A stretch of 64,000 nt of DNA, taken from positions 4,469,990-4,533,989 of the forward strand of contig NZ_CP022684.1 in assembly GCF_002863865.1 (NCBI RefSeq), in the 5' to 3' direction. The position numbers were made by a program, and so were the translations under genes. Below are positions 52,527 to 62,007 of the stretch, in pieces. Below the pieces are notes generated by a model. The model saw only the letters and a list, made by a program, of their open reading frames with translations, did not search any database and was not told where the DNA came from. Within the stretch, counting starts at the first letter, position 1. Every line of letters starts with the position of its first letter. This stretch comes from Ketobacter alkanivorans (lineage in GTDB: Bacteria; Pseudomonadota; Gammaproteobacteria; Pseudomonadales; Ketobacteraceae).

Positions 52527-53452
52527 AACTCTTCTGGTTCCAGAATCCCGCGAAGATTTCTTTGGCTGCACTCTCTGGCCGTGTTAATAAACTCCTCCAT
52601 ATACGGGGCGTCGGCGTGATCGTCCCGGATGGCAGCATAGAGGTTCGTCCAAATACCATCCTCTCCCAATGATCGGGCCACAACATAGCCTTTTTCCAGA
52701 TAGTCAGTGATGCCCCAGTTAGGCAAGGCACATACTCCGCGCCCGGACGCCACCAGTTGAATGATCATAATGGTCAATTCGGCTGTACGAATGTGGGTGG
52801 GCAGTACATTGGCGGGTAACAAAAAGTATTTGAATACATCCAGCCTGGAGTGTTCAACCGGATAGGTAATCAGGGTTTCAGTGGCAAGATCTTGCGGTGT
52901 GATGACAGGCTTTTTAGCAAGGTCATGATCTTTGGCGACACAGAGCAGCGCTTCATATTGAAAAAGCGGCACATAACGAATGCCGGGTAAATTTTGTGGA
53001 TCGGATGTGATCACCAGATCCAGCTCCGCCCGAGCCAGCGCCGGCAGTGGATCAAAGTTGAAGCCGCTGATCAGATCAATTTCCACATCTGGCCAGTCTT
53101 CACGATATTCATCGATGGTGGGCATTAGCCAGTCAAAGCAGCTATGGCACTCGATGGCGATATGCAGGCGCCCCTGTTTGCCTTCCGCCATGCGCACTAT
53201 ATCCTGTTCTGCCTGTTCTACAGCAGGCAACATCTGATCAGCCAACTGCAAAAGGCGCTCACCGCTCTTGGTAAACTTAATGGGCTTGGATTTTCGGATC
53301 ACCACAGGTTGCCCCAGACGATCCTCCAGCTCTTTAAGTTGGTGGGAAAGGGCTGACTGAGTCAGATGTACCTGTTGGGCTGCGTCTACTAGGCTGCCGC
53401 AGTCCCTTAGGGCTGATAGTGTGCGAAGGTGTTTGACTTCTATGCGTGCCAT
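52523..53452 (-). CDS. metR: LysR-type regulator MetR
   Basis: 309 residues with strong MetR likeness: 'IEVKHLRTLSALRDCGSL', 'QSALSHQLKELEDRLG', 'IAIECHSCFDWLMPT', 'LDLVITSDP', 'YPVEHSRLDVFKYFL'. MetR uses homocysteine as co-activator to control methionine synthesis genes (metE, metH). metE is not in the window. The upstream region toward glpD is only 83 bases. Confidence 0.93.
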   Translation of the reverse strand: MARIEVKHLRTLSALRDCGSLVDAAQQVHLTQSALSHQLKELEDRLGQPVVIRKSKPIKFTKSGERLLQLADQMLPAVEQAEQDIVRMAEGKQGRLHIAIECHSCFDWLMPTIDEYREDWPDVEIDLISGFNFDPLPALARAELDLVITSDPQNLPGIRYVPLFQYEALLCVAKDHDLAKKPVITPQDLATETLITYPVEHSRLDVFKYFLLPANVLPTHIRTAELTIMIIQLVASGRGVCALPNWGITDYLEKGYVVARSLGEDGIWTNLYAAIRDDHADAPYMEEFINTARECSQRNLRGILEPEEF

Positions 53453-53535
53453 AATGGGATCGTCGAGGTGCGTTTGCGAGCTTGGATATCACCATTGTCG
53501 CCCATGGAAGCAATAAAAAAAAGTAAGCCCTAACC

Positions 53536-55134
53536 CTAGACTGCGTGTTTAAGCTTCTCGTGGGGGGCGCTTTTTGCCTCAGGCGTATTCGCCGGCGCAA
53601 TGGAGCCTTCCGCTACATAGGCACTCAGAGCGGCAATCTGTTGCGGATCAAGTCGCAACCCTAATTTACTGCGACGCCAGATGATGTCTTCGGCGGTGTT
53701 GGCCCATTCCTGTTGCATCAGGTAGTCCACTTCCTGTTGGAACAGGCCTGCACCAAAATGATGGCCCAAGTCATCAATATGTCGGCAGCCGCTCAAAAGC
53801 GAATGCATTCGGGTGCCGTAAGTGTCGCACAGGCGCTTGCAGCATTGGCCATCCAGCCATTCGTACTGTTGTTGTACTAATGCGACCCATACATCGTAAT
53901 CGGTTTCGCCAATGTCCCCACCGGGTAGAGTGGTGTTTTCATCCTCCACATTATTTATTTCAGGAAGATAAGCTTTCAGGGATTTCATGGCAGCCAATGA
54001 CAGGCGGCGGTAGGTGGTGATCTTGCCACCGAATATGCTCAGTAATGGCGCCTGTTTGTTCTCATCCGCCTCGATATCCAGTGTGTAGTCACGGGTCATG
54101 GCTGAAGGGGAGTCGGACTCGTCATCACACAGTGGCCGCACGCCAGAGTACTTCCAGAGAATGTCGTTGCCAGTAAGCGGCTGTTTAAAATGGGCGTTGA
54201 CGATATCGAGCAAGTAACGCTCTTCATCAGCATCCATTTCTACGTTCGAGGGATCACCGCTATAGACTTTGTCGGTAGTGCCTATCAGTGTGAAATCATC
54301 CTGATAGGGAATCACAAATACAATGCGCTGGTCTTCGTTTTGAAGAATGTAGGCCTGGTCACCTTCGTAGAGTTTGCGGGTGACAAAATGGCTGCCTTTG
54401 ATCAGATTAACTTTGCGTGGTGAGCGCGTATGCAGGCTTTGTTCAATAAAGCGCTGAGCCCAAGGGCCGGATGCATTCACGAGGGCCTTCGCAGTACAAG
54501 TGGATTGCTTCCCGCTGCGTTTATCTTCAAGGCGGATGTGCCATAAACCGTCCACGCGTTTGGCGCCCACGCAGCGGGTATGAACCTGTATGTGCGCACC
54601 TTTGTCTCGCGCAGCAATCGCGTTGGTGATCACCAGTCGTGCATCATCCACGCGGCAGTCATAATACTGGAAGCCTTTGTTGATGCTGTTCAGCAGTGGG
54701 TTGTTGGTATCCTCATTTGCGAACGTGAGCCCTGTTGAACCGGGTATTTTGTTGCGGCGAGTCAGGTGATCGTACATGAATAAGCCGATTCGGATCATCC
54801 AGGCCGGGCGCAAGTGAGGTCGATGTGGCAGCACAAAGCGCAAAGGTTTGATCAGGTGTGGTGCCTTGTGCAAAAGAATTTCTCTTTCTGCCAGCGCTTC
54901 CCTTACGAGTCTGAACTCATAGTGCTCCAGATAGCGTAGACCACCATGAATAAGCTTGCTGCTGGCAGAGGATGTGGCGCTGGCTAGATCGTTCTGCTCA
55001 CAGAGCGCCACTTTTAAGCCTCGGGTACTGGCTGCATCCGCAATGCCCGTACCGTTAATGCCTCCGCCTACGATGAACAGATCGTAGCAGCCTGAGTCTG
55101 CTGAGTTGCCTTGATGTATATCGGCGGATTGCAT
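53536..55134 (-). CDS. glpD: Aerobic glycerol-3-phosphate dehydrogenase
   Basis: 532 residues from ATG 55134. 'DLFIVGGGINGTGIADAASTRGL' (FAD loop), 'SSASSKLIHGGLRYLEHYEF', 'YYDCRVDDARLVI' and 'LLSIFGGKITTYRRL' are GlpD hallmarks. It oxidises sn-glycerol 3-phosphate to DHAP at the inner membrane and feeds electrons to ubiquinone. The frame is open to 55224, but that extension covers the operator and promoter region and lacks a ribosome site; AGGT lies nine bases before 55134. The operator suggests control by a GlpR-type repressor; glpF, glpK and glpR are not nearby. Confidence 0.95.
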   Translation of the reverse strand: MQSADIHQGNSADSGCYDLFIVGGGINGTGIADAASTRGLKVALCEQNDLASATSSASSKLIHGGLRYLEHYEFRLVREALAEREILLHKAPHLIKPLRFVLPHRPHLRPAWMIRIGLFMYDHLTRRNKIPGSTGLTFANEDTNNPLLNSINKGFQYYDCRVDDARLVITNAIAARDKGAHIQVHTRCVGAKRVDGLWHIRLEDKRSGKQSTCTAKALVNASGPWAQRFIEQSLHTRSPRKVNLIKGSHFVTRKLYEGDQAYILQNEDQRIVFVIPYQDDFTLIGTTDKVYSGDPSNVEMDADEERYLLDIVNAHFKQPLTGNDILWKYSGVRPLCDDESDSPSAMTRDYTLDIEADENKQAPLLSIFGGKITTYRRLSLAAMKSLKAYLPEINNVEDENTTLPGGDIGETDYDVWVALVQQQYEWLDGQCCKRLCDTYGTRMHSLLSGCRHIDDLGHHFGAGLFQQEVDYLMQQEWANTAEDIIWRRSKLGLRLDPQQIAALSAYVAEGSIAPANTPEAKSAPHEKLKHAV

Positions 55135-55190
55135 ATTGGCTGCACCTGATGTCCGGTCTGGAGGTAAATGAAATATAGCTAATACTCTGA

Positions 55191-55245
55191 AGTGTATTTG
55201 TTTTCGCAAATATTCGCAATACAAATAAAACGAACTTTTACGAAC
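55191..55245 (-). promoter_or_regulatory. glpD promoter with four-box GlpR-like operator
   Basis: Four TTCG boxes on 10-base spacing form one dyad centred at 55223/55224: TTCGCA at 55203-55208 and 55213-55218, and ACGAAC at 55230-55235 and 55240-55245. Minus-strand TTGCGA (55219-55214), 17-base spacer and TACACT (55196-55191) form a promoter that overlaps the boxes. DeoR-family GlpR proteins bind TTCG-rich sites before glpD, so repression by occlusion is likely. Confidence 0.6.
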
Positions 55246-55345
55246 CTGTCAGAATAAGGAGCGCAATACGAAAGGGCGCAGCATGTGCGGCACCCTAATT
55301 AAATTAGTGTAAGACTTGTTCGCTTGGGGTAAGGGATGCTTATGT

Positions 55346-57592
55346 TCAGGGGGTTTTAGCACGAAGCCGCTCTACGCGGTCTTTGATTGCTGGGTCATTG
55401 GGAGCAATTGCCGAAAGGGTCGAGAGATAGGGCCAGCTTTCTGCTTCGCGTTGAGATTTTTCCAGGTACTCCACCAGGGCCAACAAAATATTGTAGTGAT
55501 TGGGCCAGCGCTGATTGGCTTGTTGAAGGGTTTCAATGGCTTGCTGGGTTTGCATGACTGAGTCCAGCGCCACTGCATAAACGTAAAAAAAACGTACTTG
55601 GGTCGGTTCAACTTCGGTTGCTTTGCGCAGATATGCCAGCGCGTTTTGAGTCTGCTTTTGTCTGATAAGGAACAATCCATAAGCATGCTGAACTGCGGCA
55701 TTGTCGGCGTCTAGGACAATGGCCTTATCCAGATACTGTTTTTCCAGTAGCGGTTGATGCTGGCTGCGGTAAATGTCAGCCAAATTAAGATGAGCCGGAA
55801 GATAGTTTGGCTCAATGTTCAGCGCACGTTCTAAGCTGGCAATGGCGTCTTCGGGCTTGCCCAAAGCGAGTGCAAAGTTTGCAATGGCTGCTTGCCCCGA
55901 TGCCATGTCTTCCGATGCGATCATTTGGGCATGGTGTTCGTTGAGTAATTTCTGCAGGCGCGCAGCGTCGCTGCTGTTTAAATGCTGCAAGGTAGGAGCC
56001 AATTGCTCTGCAACGGAAAATCGCACGTCCGCTGCTGGGTCATCCATATGTGGGTTTAACAGTGACCAGCGCATATCCAGAGGGAGGAAGCGGCTGGCAT
56101 CGACGGCACTGCGTCGCAAAAGTGCATTTGTGGATTGTAACTGTTGCGTGATGGTTTCTACGGTCAGGCGCGCAGGCATTTCAGCGGCCAGATCCAGTAA
56201 TGTCGCTTTTCGAATGTCAGGGTACTGTGGGGAGTTGATGTAATTGTTCATATCCCTGAGGGCAAGTGTATCGGCTTTTCTGGCGCGATCATTCAGGCTG
56301 CTAAATACATCGGTGTATTTGCTCCATCCCTGTATGCTTGAATCATGGCACTGCTGGCAAGCATTGGGTGTGTCTGCGTCATGAGCGGCGCCCGGAACGC
56401 TAAAGCTGTGATCTCGGCGAGGGTCAACACCCATATAAACGGTCTCTGGCATATGACAGTTCACGCACTGGCTGCCCGGTGAATCGGCTGAATGCTTATG
56501 GTGTTGAGGTGTGGCATAGGTATTGGCTGCATGGCACTGAGAGCAGAGTGCGTTGTCTGGCAGGAGCGTTTCGCCACTATGGGCATCATGGCAGTGAGTA
56601 CAGGTCACACCTTGTTGGTACATCTTTGATTGCATAAAAGAGCCCAGAACAAATACTTCATCCTGTATCTGGCCATCAGCAAAATACAAAGGGTCATGTA
56701 TCAGGGAGAGGCGGAACTGATCATGGTAGGGTTTGGCGGGATCAATAGAGCCAATAACCTGTCTGCGTGAATGGCAGCCACCACACGCGTTTACTTGTTT
56801 GGATTGTTCATCCTTCGCTTTTTTGCCGTTTATAGGTTGTGCGATGGGGGAATCGTTCGTGAACTGAAATGGAATAACCGCGGTGAGCTGGGTGCTAAAC
56901 CCGGTATTTTCGGACTTTTTGTATTGGTTCGTCTGCACCAGCTGTTGGTGTAGAGAGCCGGGGCCATGGCAGGCTTCGCAACCGACATTTATTTCTTCAA
57001 AGCTTGTTTTGTAGCTTAAAGAGTCGGGATCATAATTCTTGTCAACATTCGTAGAATGACATTCTGCACAGCGGCTGTTCCAATTATACAGATGTCGATC
57101 CCAGTTGAATTCGCTATTGGCAGCATTGGCTTGATCCTCTAATAACTGGAACCAGCGCTGACCGCCTGCAGATGTTGGGCGACTGTCCCACGCGACATTA
57201 TATGCCTGAAGTTTGCCGTTACCGATATCCAGTAAGTATTGCTGCAGCGGGTAGAATCCAAAGGTATAAGCAATCGGATATTCTTGTGTCGGCCCGTTAT
57301 TTTCTGTGACTGAAATGAAAAAAGTGTCTCCGCGACTGGAAAATGTCGATTTAACGCCCTTGTGCAGATACGTTGTATTGCTGAAGTTCCCCAACACCGA
57401 GGTTTTATTAGGGGGCTCCATGGCTTTGAAGTGATGAGACTGTTGCCATTTATTGTATTGCTGCTGATGACAAGAACTGCACTGCTGGCTGCCGATGTAA
57501 GATGTTTCGGTGGATTCTTGAAGGGCCAACCCCTGGAAGGACAAAAGGCAAAGAATCAGGAATAGGCATTGTTTGGTAATGGTTCTTAGCAT
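55346..57592 (-). CDS. Octaheme cytochrome c with TPR domain
   Basis: 748 residues. Signal peptide (about 1-23), then eight CxxCH haem sites: CSSCH, CAECH, CEACH, CGGCH, CTHCH, CSQCH, CVNCH and CQQCH (about residues 36-415), in a cytochrome c554-like layout with 'GPGS' and 'RRDHSF' loops. From about 470 to the end the chain is helical, with HEAT-like then TPR repeats ('IASLERALNIEPNYLPAHLNLADIYRSQ' region). Periplasmic electron-transfer or redox enzyme; the lack of a catalytic Lys-haem motif (CxxCK) makes a nitrite-reductase role unlikely. Its stop lies 137 bases downstream of the sulfatase stop-side hairpin on the same strand. Confidence 0.88.
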   Translation of the reverse strand: MLRTITKQCLFLILCLLSFQGLALQESTETSYIGSQQCSSCHQQQYNKWQQSHHFKAMEPPNKTSVLGNFSNTTYLHKGVKSTFSSRGDTFFISVTENNGPTQEYPIAYTFGFYPLQQYLLDIGNGKLQAYNVAWDSRPTSAGGQRWFQLLEDQANAANSEFNWDRHLYNWNSRCAECHSTNVDKNYDPDSLSYKTSFEEINVGCEACHGPGSLHQQLVQTNQYKKSENTGFSTQLTAVIPFQFTNDSPIAQPINGKKAKDEQSKQVNACGGCHSRRQVIGSIDPAKPYHDQFRLSLIHDPLYFADGQIQDEVFVLGSFMQSKMYQQGVTCTHCHDAHSGETLLPDNALCSQCHAANTYATPQHHKHSADSPGSQCVNCHMPETVYMGVDPRRDHSFSVPGAAHDADTPNACQQCHDSSIQGWSKYTDVFSSLNDRARKADTLALRDMNNYINSPQYPDIRKATLLDLAAEMPARLTVETITQQLQSTNALLRRSAVDASRFLPLDMRWSLLNPHMDDPAADVRFSVAEQLAPTLQHLNSSDAARLQKLLNEHHAQMIASEDMASGQAAIANFALALGKPEDAIASLERALNIEPNYLPAHLNLADIYRSQHQPLLEKQYLDKAIVLDADNAAVQHAYGLFLIRQKQTQNALAYLRKATEVEPTQVRFFYVYAVALDSVMQTQQAIETLQQANQRWPNHYNILLALVEYLEKSQREAESWPYLSTLSAIAPNDPAIKDRVERLRAKTP

Positions 57593-57680
57593 CGGAGGTT
57601 GGCTTCTTTACCCATGATTTATCGCTGGCAACGTTACTATGAATGCAGTATGAGAAGCAACGCTTGGGTGGGGTATTGAG

Positions 57681-57713
57681 CCGTCAGAAAGGTCTGGTGC
57701 CCCTTTCTGACGG
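57681..57713. terminator. 12-bp hairpin downstream of the sulfatase gene
   Basis: CCGTCAGAAAGG (57681-57692) pairs perfectly with CCTTTCTGACGG (57702-57713). It follows the sulfatase stop by 17 bases on the minus strand but has no T-run, so termination may be partial, allowing read-through into the cytochrome gene. Confidence 0.5.
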
Positions 57714-57729
57714 TGTTACTCGATAGAAA

Positions 57730-59268
57730 TCAGTTGTGGATGGTAGTGTTCAGGTTTTCCATAAGCTGATCTAAGCTAAAGCTTGCAGCTTTTTGGCGCG
57801 GTGGAAATTCCTTAAAGGTGGATAGGAAATTTCCAACGTATGTTTGGGCCGGTACCAGCAAATAAGCCCGATCAAGTAGCCAGTCGTAGTAGGTGTTAGA
57901 GGTGATCTGTGCTTGCTCGAACGGATCGCGGCGCAGATTAAAGATAAACGGAACCCGTAGTGGTACAAAGGGTTCTTGCCATACACGTAACGTTCCAGTT
58001 GCTTTCTGCTCCATGAATATGGCTTTCCAGTCGTTGTAACGTAAGGCCGTCAGGTCGCCATCATCCGAGAAGTAGAAAATTTCTTTACGTTCGGCTTTCT
58101 CGGATTTGCCACTAAAGTACGGTAGTAGACTGTATCCATCCAGATGGACTTTGTAGCTGCGGCTAATGGATTTAACACCACCTTTCATCAGGCGTGCTTT
58201 TATGTCTTTGCCACCTGCAGCTTCTACAAAGGTAGGGAACCAGTCCATATGGTGCACGATCTCATTGGATACGGTTCCAGCATCAACCAAGCCTGGCCAG
58301 CGTACCGCTGCTGGCACTCTCCATCCGCCTTCCCAGTTGGAATTTTTCTCATTACGGAACGGGCTGGTGCCTGCGTCTGGCCATGTGTTTTTATGGGGGC
58401 CATTGTCTGTGGAGTAGAACACTACGGTGTTGTCCTTGATGCCCAGATCATCAACTTTTTTCAGTAGCAGGCCAACATGGCGATCGTGCTCTACCATGCC
58501 ATCTGAGTATTCGTCCTGGCCGGAGATGCCCCTCAGCTCTTCTTTGACGTGGGTGCGGAAATGCATCCGGGTAGCGTTCCACCACAGGAAAAATGGTTTC
58601 TGATCTTTAACGGCACGCTCCATGAACTCTTGTGCGGCAGCTACTGTCTCATCATCAATGGTTTCCATTCGCTTCTTGGTAAGCGGTCCGGTATCCTCTA
58701 TCTTGCCGTTTGCAAAGGAATGGATGACGCCCCTGGGACCGAATTTTTTGCGAAACTCAGGGTCTTTCGGGTAATCCTCATTCTCGGGTTCTTCTTCTGC
58801 GTTCAGGTGATAAAGGTTACCAAAAAATTCATCAAAGCCGTGGTTGGTGGGTAGGTGTTTGTCTTTGTCACCCAAGTGGTTTTTACCGAATTGCCCAGTG
58901 GCATAGCCGTATGCCTTCAAAATACCGGCTATGGTGGGGTCTTCCTCTCGCAGCCCCAGTTCAGCGCCTGGCAGGCCGACTTTTGACAGCCCGGTTCTAA
59001 ACACGCTTTGGCCAGTAATAAATGAAGAGCGACCCGCAGTGCAGCTTTGTTCACCGTAATGATCTGTGAACAGCATGCCCTCAGCTGCGATGCTATCAAT
59101 ATTGGGGGTATGGTAGCCCATCATTCCCCGCGAGTAGGCACTGATATTCCAGTACCCAATGTCGTCTCCCCAAATTACTAGAAAATTTGGTTTATCTGCT
59201 GCGAAAGTGGTACTGGCTAAATTAGTAAAAAATAACCCTGCCAACAGGTATTTAATCGTACGGCTCAT
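57730..59268 (-). CDS. Arylsulfatase-type sulfatase, exported
   Basis: 512 residues with a signal peptide ending 'STTFAADKP'. Metal site 'VIWGDDIG', the formylglycine signature with Cys76 in 'CTAGRSSFITG' (the C-x-A-x-R variant), 'FGKNHLGD', and 'FYSTDNGPHKNTWPD'. It hydrolyses sulfate esters in the periplasm. Cys76 must be oxidised to formylglycine by a maturase not seen here; whether it is an FGE- or anSME-type enzyme is open. Full-length for the family. Confidence 0.92.
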   Translation of the reverse strand: MSRTIKYLLAGLFFTNLASTTFAADKPNFLVIWGDDIGYWNISAYSRGMMGYHTPNIDSIAAEGMLFTDHYGEQSCTAGRSSFITGQSVFRTGLSKVGLPGAELGLREEDPTIAGILKAYGYATGQFGKNHLGDKDKHLPTNHGFDEFFGNLYHLNAEEEPENEDYPKDPEFRKKFGPRGVIHSFANGKIEDTGPLTKKRMETIDDETVAAAQEFMERAVKDQKPFFLWWNATRMHFRTHVKEELRGISGQDEYSDGMVEHDRHVGLLLKKVDDLGIKDNTVVFYSTDNGPHKNTWPDAGTSPFRNEKNSNWEGGWRVPAAVRWPGLVDAGTVSNEIVHHMDWFPTFVEAAGGKDIKARLMKGGVKSISRSYKVHLDGYSLLPYFSGKSEKAERKEIFYFSDDGDLTALRYNDWKAIFMEQKATGTLRVWQEPFVPLRVPFIFNLRRDPFEQAQITSNTYYDWLLDRAYLLVPAQTYVGNFLSTFKEFPPRQKAASFSLDQLMENLNTTIHN

Positions 59269-59531
59269 AACTGATCCCTTTTATCCCTAAATTTGTCAGA
59301 TGAGGCTTTAGTATACAGCGTCAAGGCGGGAGTTGTGACACTAATATCGTTGTCGATGAAATGTTATTGCAGTATAGATTTAGTATAGAGCAGGGCTTTC
59401 GGATAGAGCGCTAGGCAATGTGCGCCTGGTTGTGTTTTGTTCAATATCAATCAGCCTTCTGGTGCCATTGGGAGTGTATTACGGGAGTATTTCAGCAATA
59501 ATAGGCGGCTTTGAAATATTAAGGTCTTCCT
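59269..59531. other. Intergenic region before arfB
   Basis: 263 bases separating the divergent sulfatase and arfB genes. AT-rich next to the sulfatase start. No clear regulatory repeat or gene was found. Confidence 0.3.
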
Positions 59532-59945
59532 GTGTTATCTATATCGCCCAGTCTGAACATACCAGACGACGAAATCGAGCTTACCGCTATCCGCTCCCAA
59601 GGGGCTGGTGGCCAAAATGTGAATAAGGTTTCGTCTGCAATCCACTTGCGCTTTGATGTTGCCAGTTCATCGCTGCCCGAAGTGTTCAAACACCGATTGT
59701 TGCAGCTGAATGATCGGCGCATCAGCAAAGACGGTGTTGTTATTATCAAAGCCCAACAATTCCGCACCCAGGAAAAGAACCGACTGGATGCGTTGGAGCG
59801 GCTGCGGGATCTGGTTAAGAGTGTCACCATCGTTCAGGCACCGCGTAAACCTACCAAAGCAACGAAAAGCTCTCAACGAAAGCGTGTGGACAGCAAGGTC
59901 CAGCGTGGCAAAACCAAATTGTTACGGGGTAGGGTGATCGAGTAG
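59532..59945 (+). CDS. arfB: Alternative ribosome-rescue factor ArfB
   Basis: 137 residues from GTG 59532, seven bases after AAGG. The GGQ domain 'RSQGAGGQNVNKVSSAIHLRFD' hydrolyses peptidyl-tRNA on stalled ribosomes. The basic C-terminal tail ('KATKSSQRKRVDSKVQRGKTKLLRG') enters the mRNA channel. Typical length for ArfB/YaeJ. Monocistronic, 163 bases before ectC. Confidence 0.95.
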   Translation: MLSISPSLNIPDDEIELTAIRSQGAGGQNVNKVSSAIHLRFDVASSSLPEVFKHRLLQLNDRRISKDGVVIIKAQQFRTQEKNRLDALERLRDLVKSVTIVQAPRKPTKATKSSQRKRVDSKVQRGKTKLLRGRVIE

Positions 59946-60108
59946 CCCGGTTTTCTGTAGTGGATTCGATGCACGCCAAGTTGGCGTTTGGGCCTATTGG
60001 CATTAGCTTGACACAGCAGATGGAGGAAGGATATCTTCGAGACATGCCTTCCACTTAACGACAGGCCGTGCTGGTCGAGCTATACAACTAACGGAACAGG
60101 CAGGGTTT

Positions 60109-60513
60109 ATGATCGTAAGACAATTGTCAAAAGCCAAGCAATCCAGCCGCAGAATCGTATCCCCTGATGGAAACTGGGAAAGTACACGGCTTCTGCTAAA
60201 AGATGATCAGATGGGCTTTTCCTTTCACATCACCACCATCTACAAGGGAGCTGACTTCCACATGCATTATCAGAATCACCTTGAATCGGTGTATTGTATG
60301 TCTGGAAGAGGCGAGGTTGAGACCCTGGCGGATGGTAAAAAATATCCTATCGAGCCAGGAACGATTTACATACTAGATCAACATGATGAACACATATTGC
60401 GTGCCTTTGAAGAAATGAGCATGGCATGTGTTTTTAATCCACCGCTCAGCGGAAAAGAGGTACACAATTCAGAAGGTGCCTATGATCTGGATGCGGAAAA
60501 AATCGAAGACTGA
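60109..60513 (+). CDS. ectC: Stand-alone ectoine synthase (EctC)
   Basis: 134 residues, a full-length cupin. 'STRLLLKDDQMGFSFHITTIY', 'HYQNHLESVYCMSGRGEVETLADGKKYPI' (in two strands) and 'FNPPLSGKEVHN' are close to EctC. The predicted iron ligands Glu59, Tyr87 and His95 match Glu57, Tyr85 and His93 of the P. lautus enzyme with a constant +2 shift. EctC cyclises N-gamma-acetyl-2,4-diaminobutyrate to ectoine. ectA and ectB are absent; instead an ATP-grasp ligase follows 213 bases downstream. The protein may use an imported or different substrate, or act in a peptide-like pathway with that ligase. Confidence 0.93.
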   Translation: MIVRQLSKAKQSSRRIVSPDGNWESTRLLLKDDQMGFSFHITTIYKGADFHMHYQNHLESVYCMSGRGEVETLADGKKYPIEPGTIYILDQHDEHILRAFEEMSMACVFNPPLSGKEVHNSEGAYDLDAEKIED

Positions 60514-60664
60514 ATATACGCACGCTCTTTGATTCTGTGTCTTTTGAATCAGCCATGCTATGAGCGAACCTTTTAAGTATTGGGAACATTAGCACAATGC
60601 TCGGGGTTCGCATTTAATAACAAGTAGTCGTGAGCCGGCCTCTACCCTTTCAGGTAATAGTCGA

Positions 60665-60690
60665 CGCATTGCTAAATGAATGGCAATGCG
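60665..60690 (+). other. Hairpin between ectC and the ATP-grasp gene
   Basis: CGCATTGC (60665-60672) pairs with GCAATGCG (60683-60690), a perfect 8-bp stem with a 10-base loop, 36 bases before the ATP-grasp start. No T-run follows; it could be an RNA processing or attenuation element adjusting the two genes' expression. Confidence 0.35.
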
Positions 60691-60726
60691 GGGATGTGTC
60701 CTGCATGCCCCCAAAGGGAATGACAG

Positions 60727-61953
60727 ATGAGCAAAGATCCGAGTAAAGGGTATATCGCAATTCTGGGCTGGGCTATCAATGCAGTGGAAGCGGCAGCCTC
60801 GTTCGATCGCCGTTATGTGATTGTTGCCCCAGAGTGGGCAGAAGAATACTGTACAGCCCATGATATCCCGTTTGTGCCATGGAACTTTGAACGGCTCAAC
60901 GATCGTTCATTGGAGATAGCCCAAACACTGAAGGATATGGGGGTTGATGTCGCTATTCCCATGTTCGAGGAAACTGTTGAGTGGGCAGGTGCGATAAATT
61001 CGGTGCTGCTGGATAATCCGCGCTTGTTCGGGCAGTCCATGTTGATGCGGGACAAATCGCTGATGAAGCGTCGTGCGCAGCTTGGCGGCATTCGCGTGGG
61101 TATTTTTGAAGAAGCACATGATCGCGATGATGTGATTCGGTTTCTCAAGCGCGTAAATCAAACTTTGCTTAAGCTCGACGGTGACCCGAATGATCCAATT
61201 CACCTTAAAGCATTCGATAAGGCAGGTTGTCTGGGCCACAGGGTGATTCGCACACCTGATGAGGTGGATGCCATTCCTGATGAAGAGTTTCCTTCATTGA
61301 TGGAATCCCACCTTGATGGCTGGGAATTCGCAGTCGAGGCCTGGATACACGATGGAAAGATTGCCTTCCTGAATATATCGGAGTATGTGCGTCTGGGTTA
61401 CTCTGTGTATGTGCCTGCATCTCCGGCGTTAGAGGAATACCGCCCGAAGATTGTTGAACAAATCAAAAAGTTGATCAAAACTTTCGACATTCAATTTGGT
61501 ATGATTCACCCGGAATACTTCGTGACCAACGATGGTGAAATGTACTTCGGCGAGGTTGCCTATCGGCCGCCAGGCTTCAAGGTGTTCGAACTTCTGGCTC
61601 GTGTCTACAAGGGTTTCAACGCCTACCATGCGACTATGCTGGTATTTGATCCAAAGTCCACAGCAGAAGAGATCGCCGCTTATTTTCCGACAGAAATCGT
61701 GGATGCCACCGGATACGCTGGCTGTTTTGGCGTGTACCCTCGCCGTCGAGTCGTTAGCAAGCTGGAGATCCCGGCAGAAACGGAGGAACATCCGTATTTC
61801 GAGTCCCATGAACTTACCACGCCACTGGAGGAGACGGTGACCAAACGCACAGCTTTTGGTACTCACTGGGGGCTGATCTACTTCGTTGGTGATGATGCGA
61901 CCGAGATGCATAAATTGCTTCAACGGCAGGAGGAGTTAGACTTTTACGTCTAG
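60727..61953 (+). CDS. ATP-grasp ligase
   Basis: 408 residues. Pre-ATP-grasp Rossmann part (1-110; 'IAILGWAINAVEAAASF'), then 'MRDKSLMKRRAQLGGIRV', 'DPIHLKAFDKAGCLGHRVI' (ATP-binding Lys), 'ESHLDGWEFAVEAWI' and 'GMIHPEYFVTNDGEMYFGEVAYRPPG' with metal-binding Glu. The last box reads E-V-A-Y-R, where many family members have E-x-N-x-R. The fold joins a carboxylate to an amine or other nucleophile with ATP, as in L-amino-acid ligases. AAGGG precedes ATG 60727. Flanked by ectC and the papain-like protein, it likely conjugates an ectoine-related or amino acid unit. Confidence 0.88.
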   Translation: MSKDPSKGYIAILGWAINAVEAAASFDRRYVIVAPEWAEEYCTAHDIPFVPWNFERLNDRSLEIAQTLKDMGVDVAIPMFEETVEWAGAINSVLLDNPRLFGQSMLMRDKSLMKRRAQLGGIRVGIFEEAHDRDDVIRFLKRVNQTLLKLDGDPNDPIHLKAFDKAGCLGHRVIRTPDEVDAIPDEEFPSLMESHLDGWEFAVEAWIHDGKIAFLNISEYVRLGYSVYVPASPALEEYRPKIVEQIKKLIKTFDIQFGMIHPEYFVTNDGEMYFGEVAYRPPGFKVFELLARVYKGFNAYHATMLVFDPKSTAEEIAAYFPTEIVDATGYAGCFGVYPRRRVVSKLEIPAETEEHPYFESHELTTPLEETVTKRTAFGTHWGLIYFVGDDATEMHKLLQRQEELDFYV

Positions 61954-62007
61954 TGCTGACCGGCCATCTCCGGGATGACCAGCAATCATAAAGTGTAGGA
62001 AACGTGC

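Noticed and set aside
55135..55224. Longer glpD start at 55224
   Set aside because: The extra 30 residues cover the promoter region, lack a ribosome site and do not resemble GlpD.
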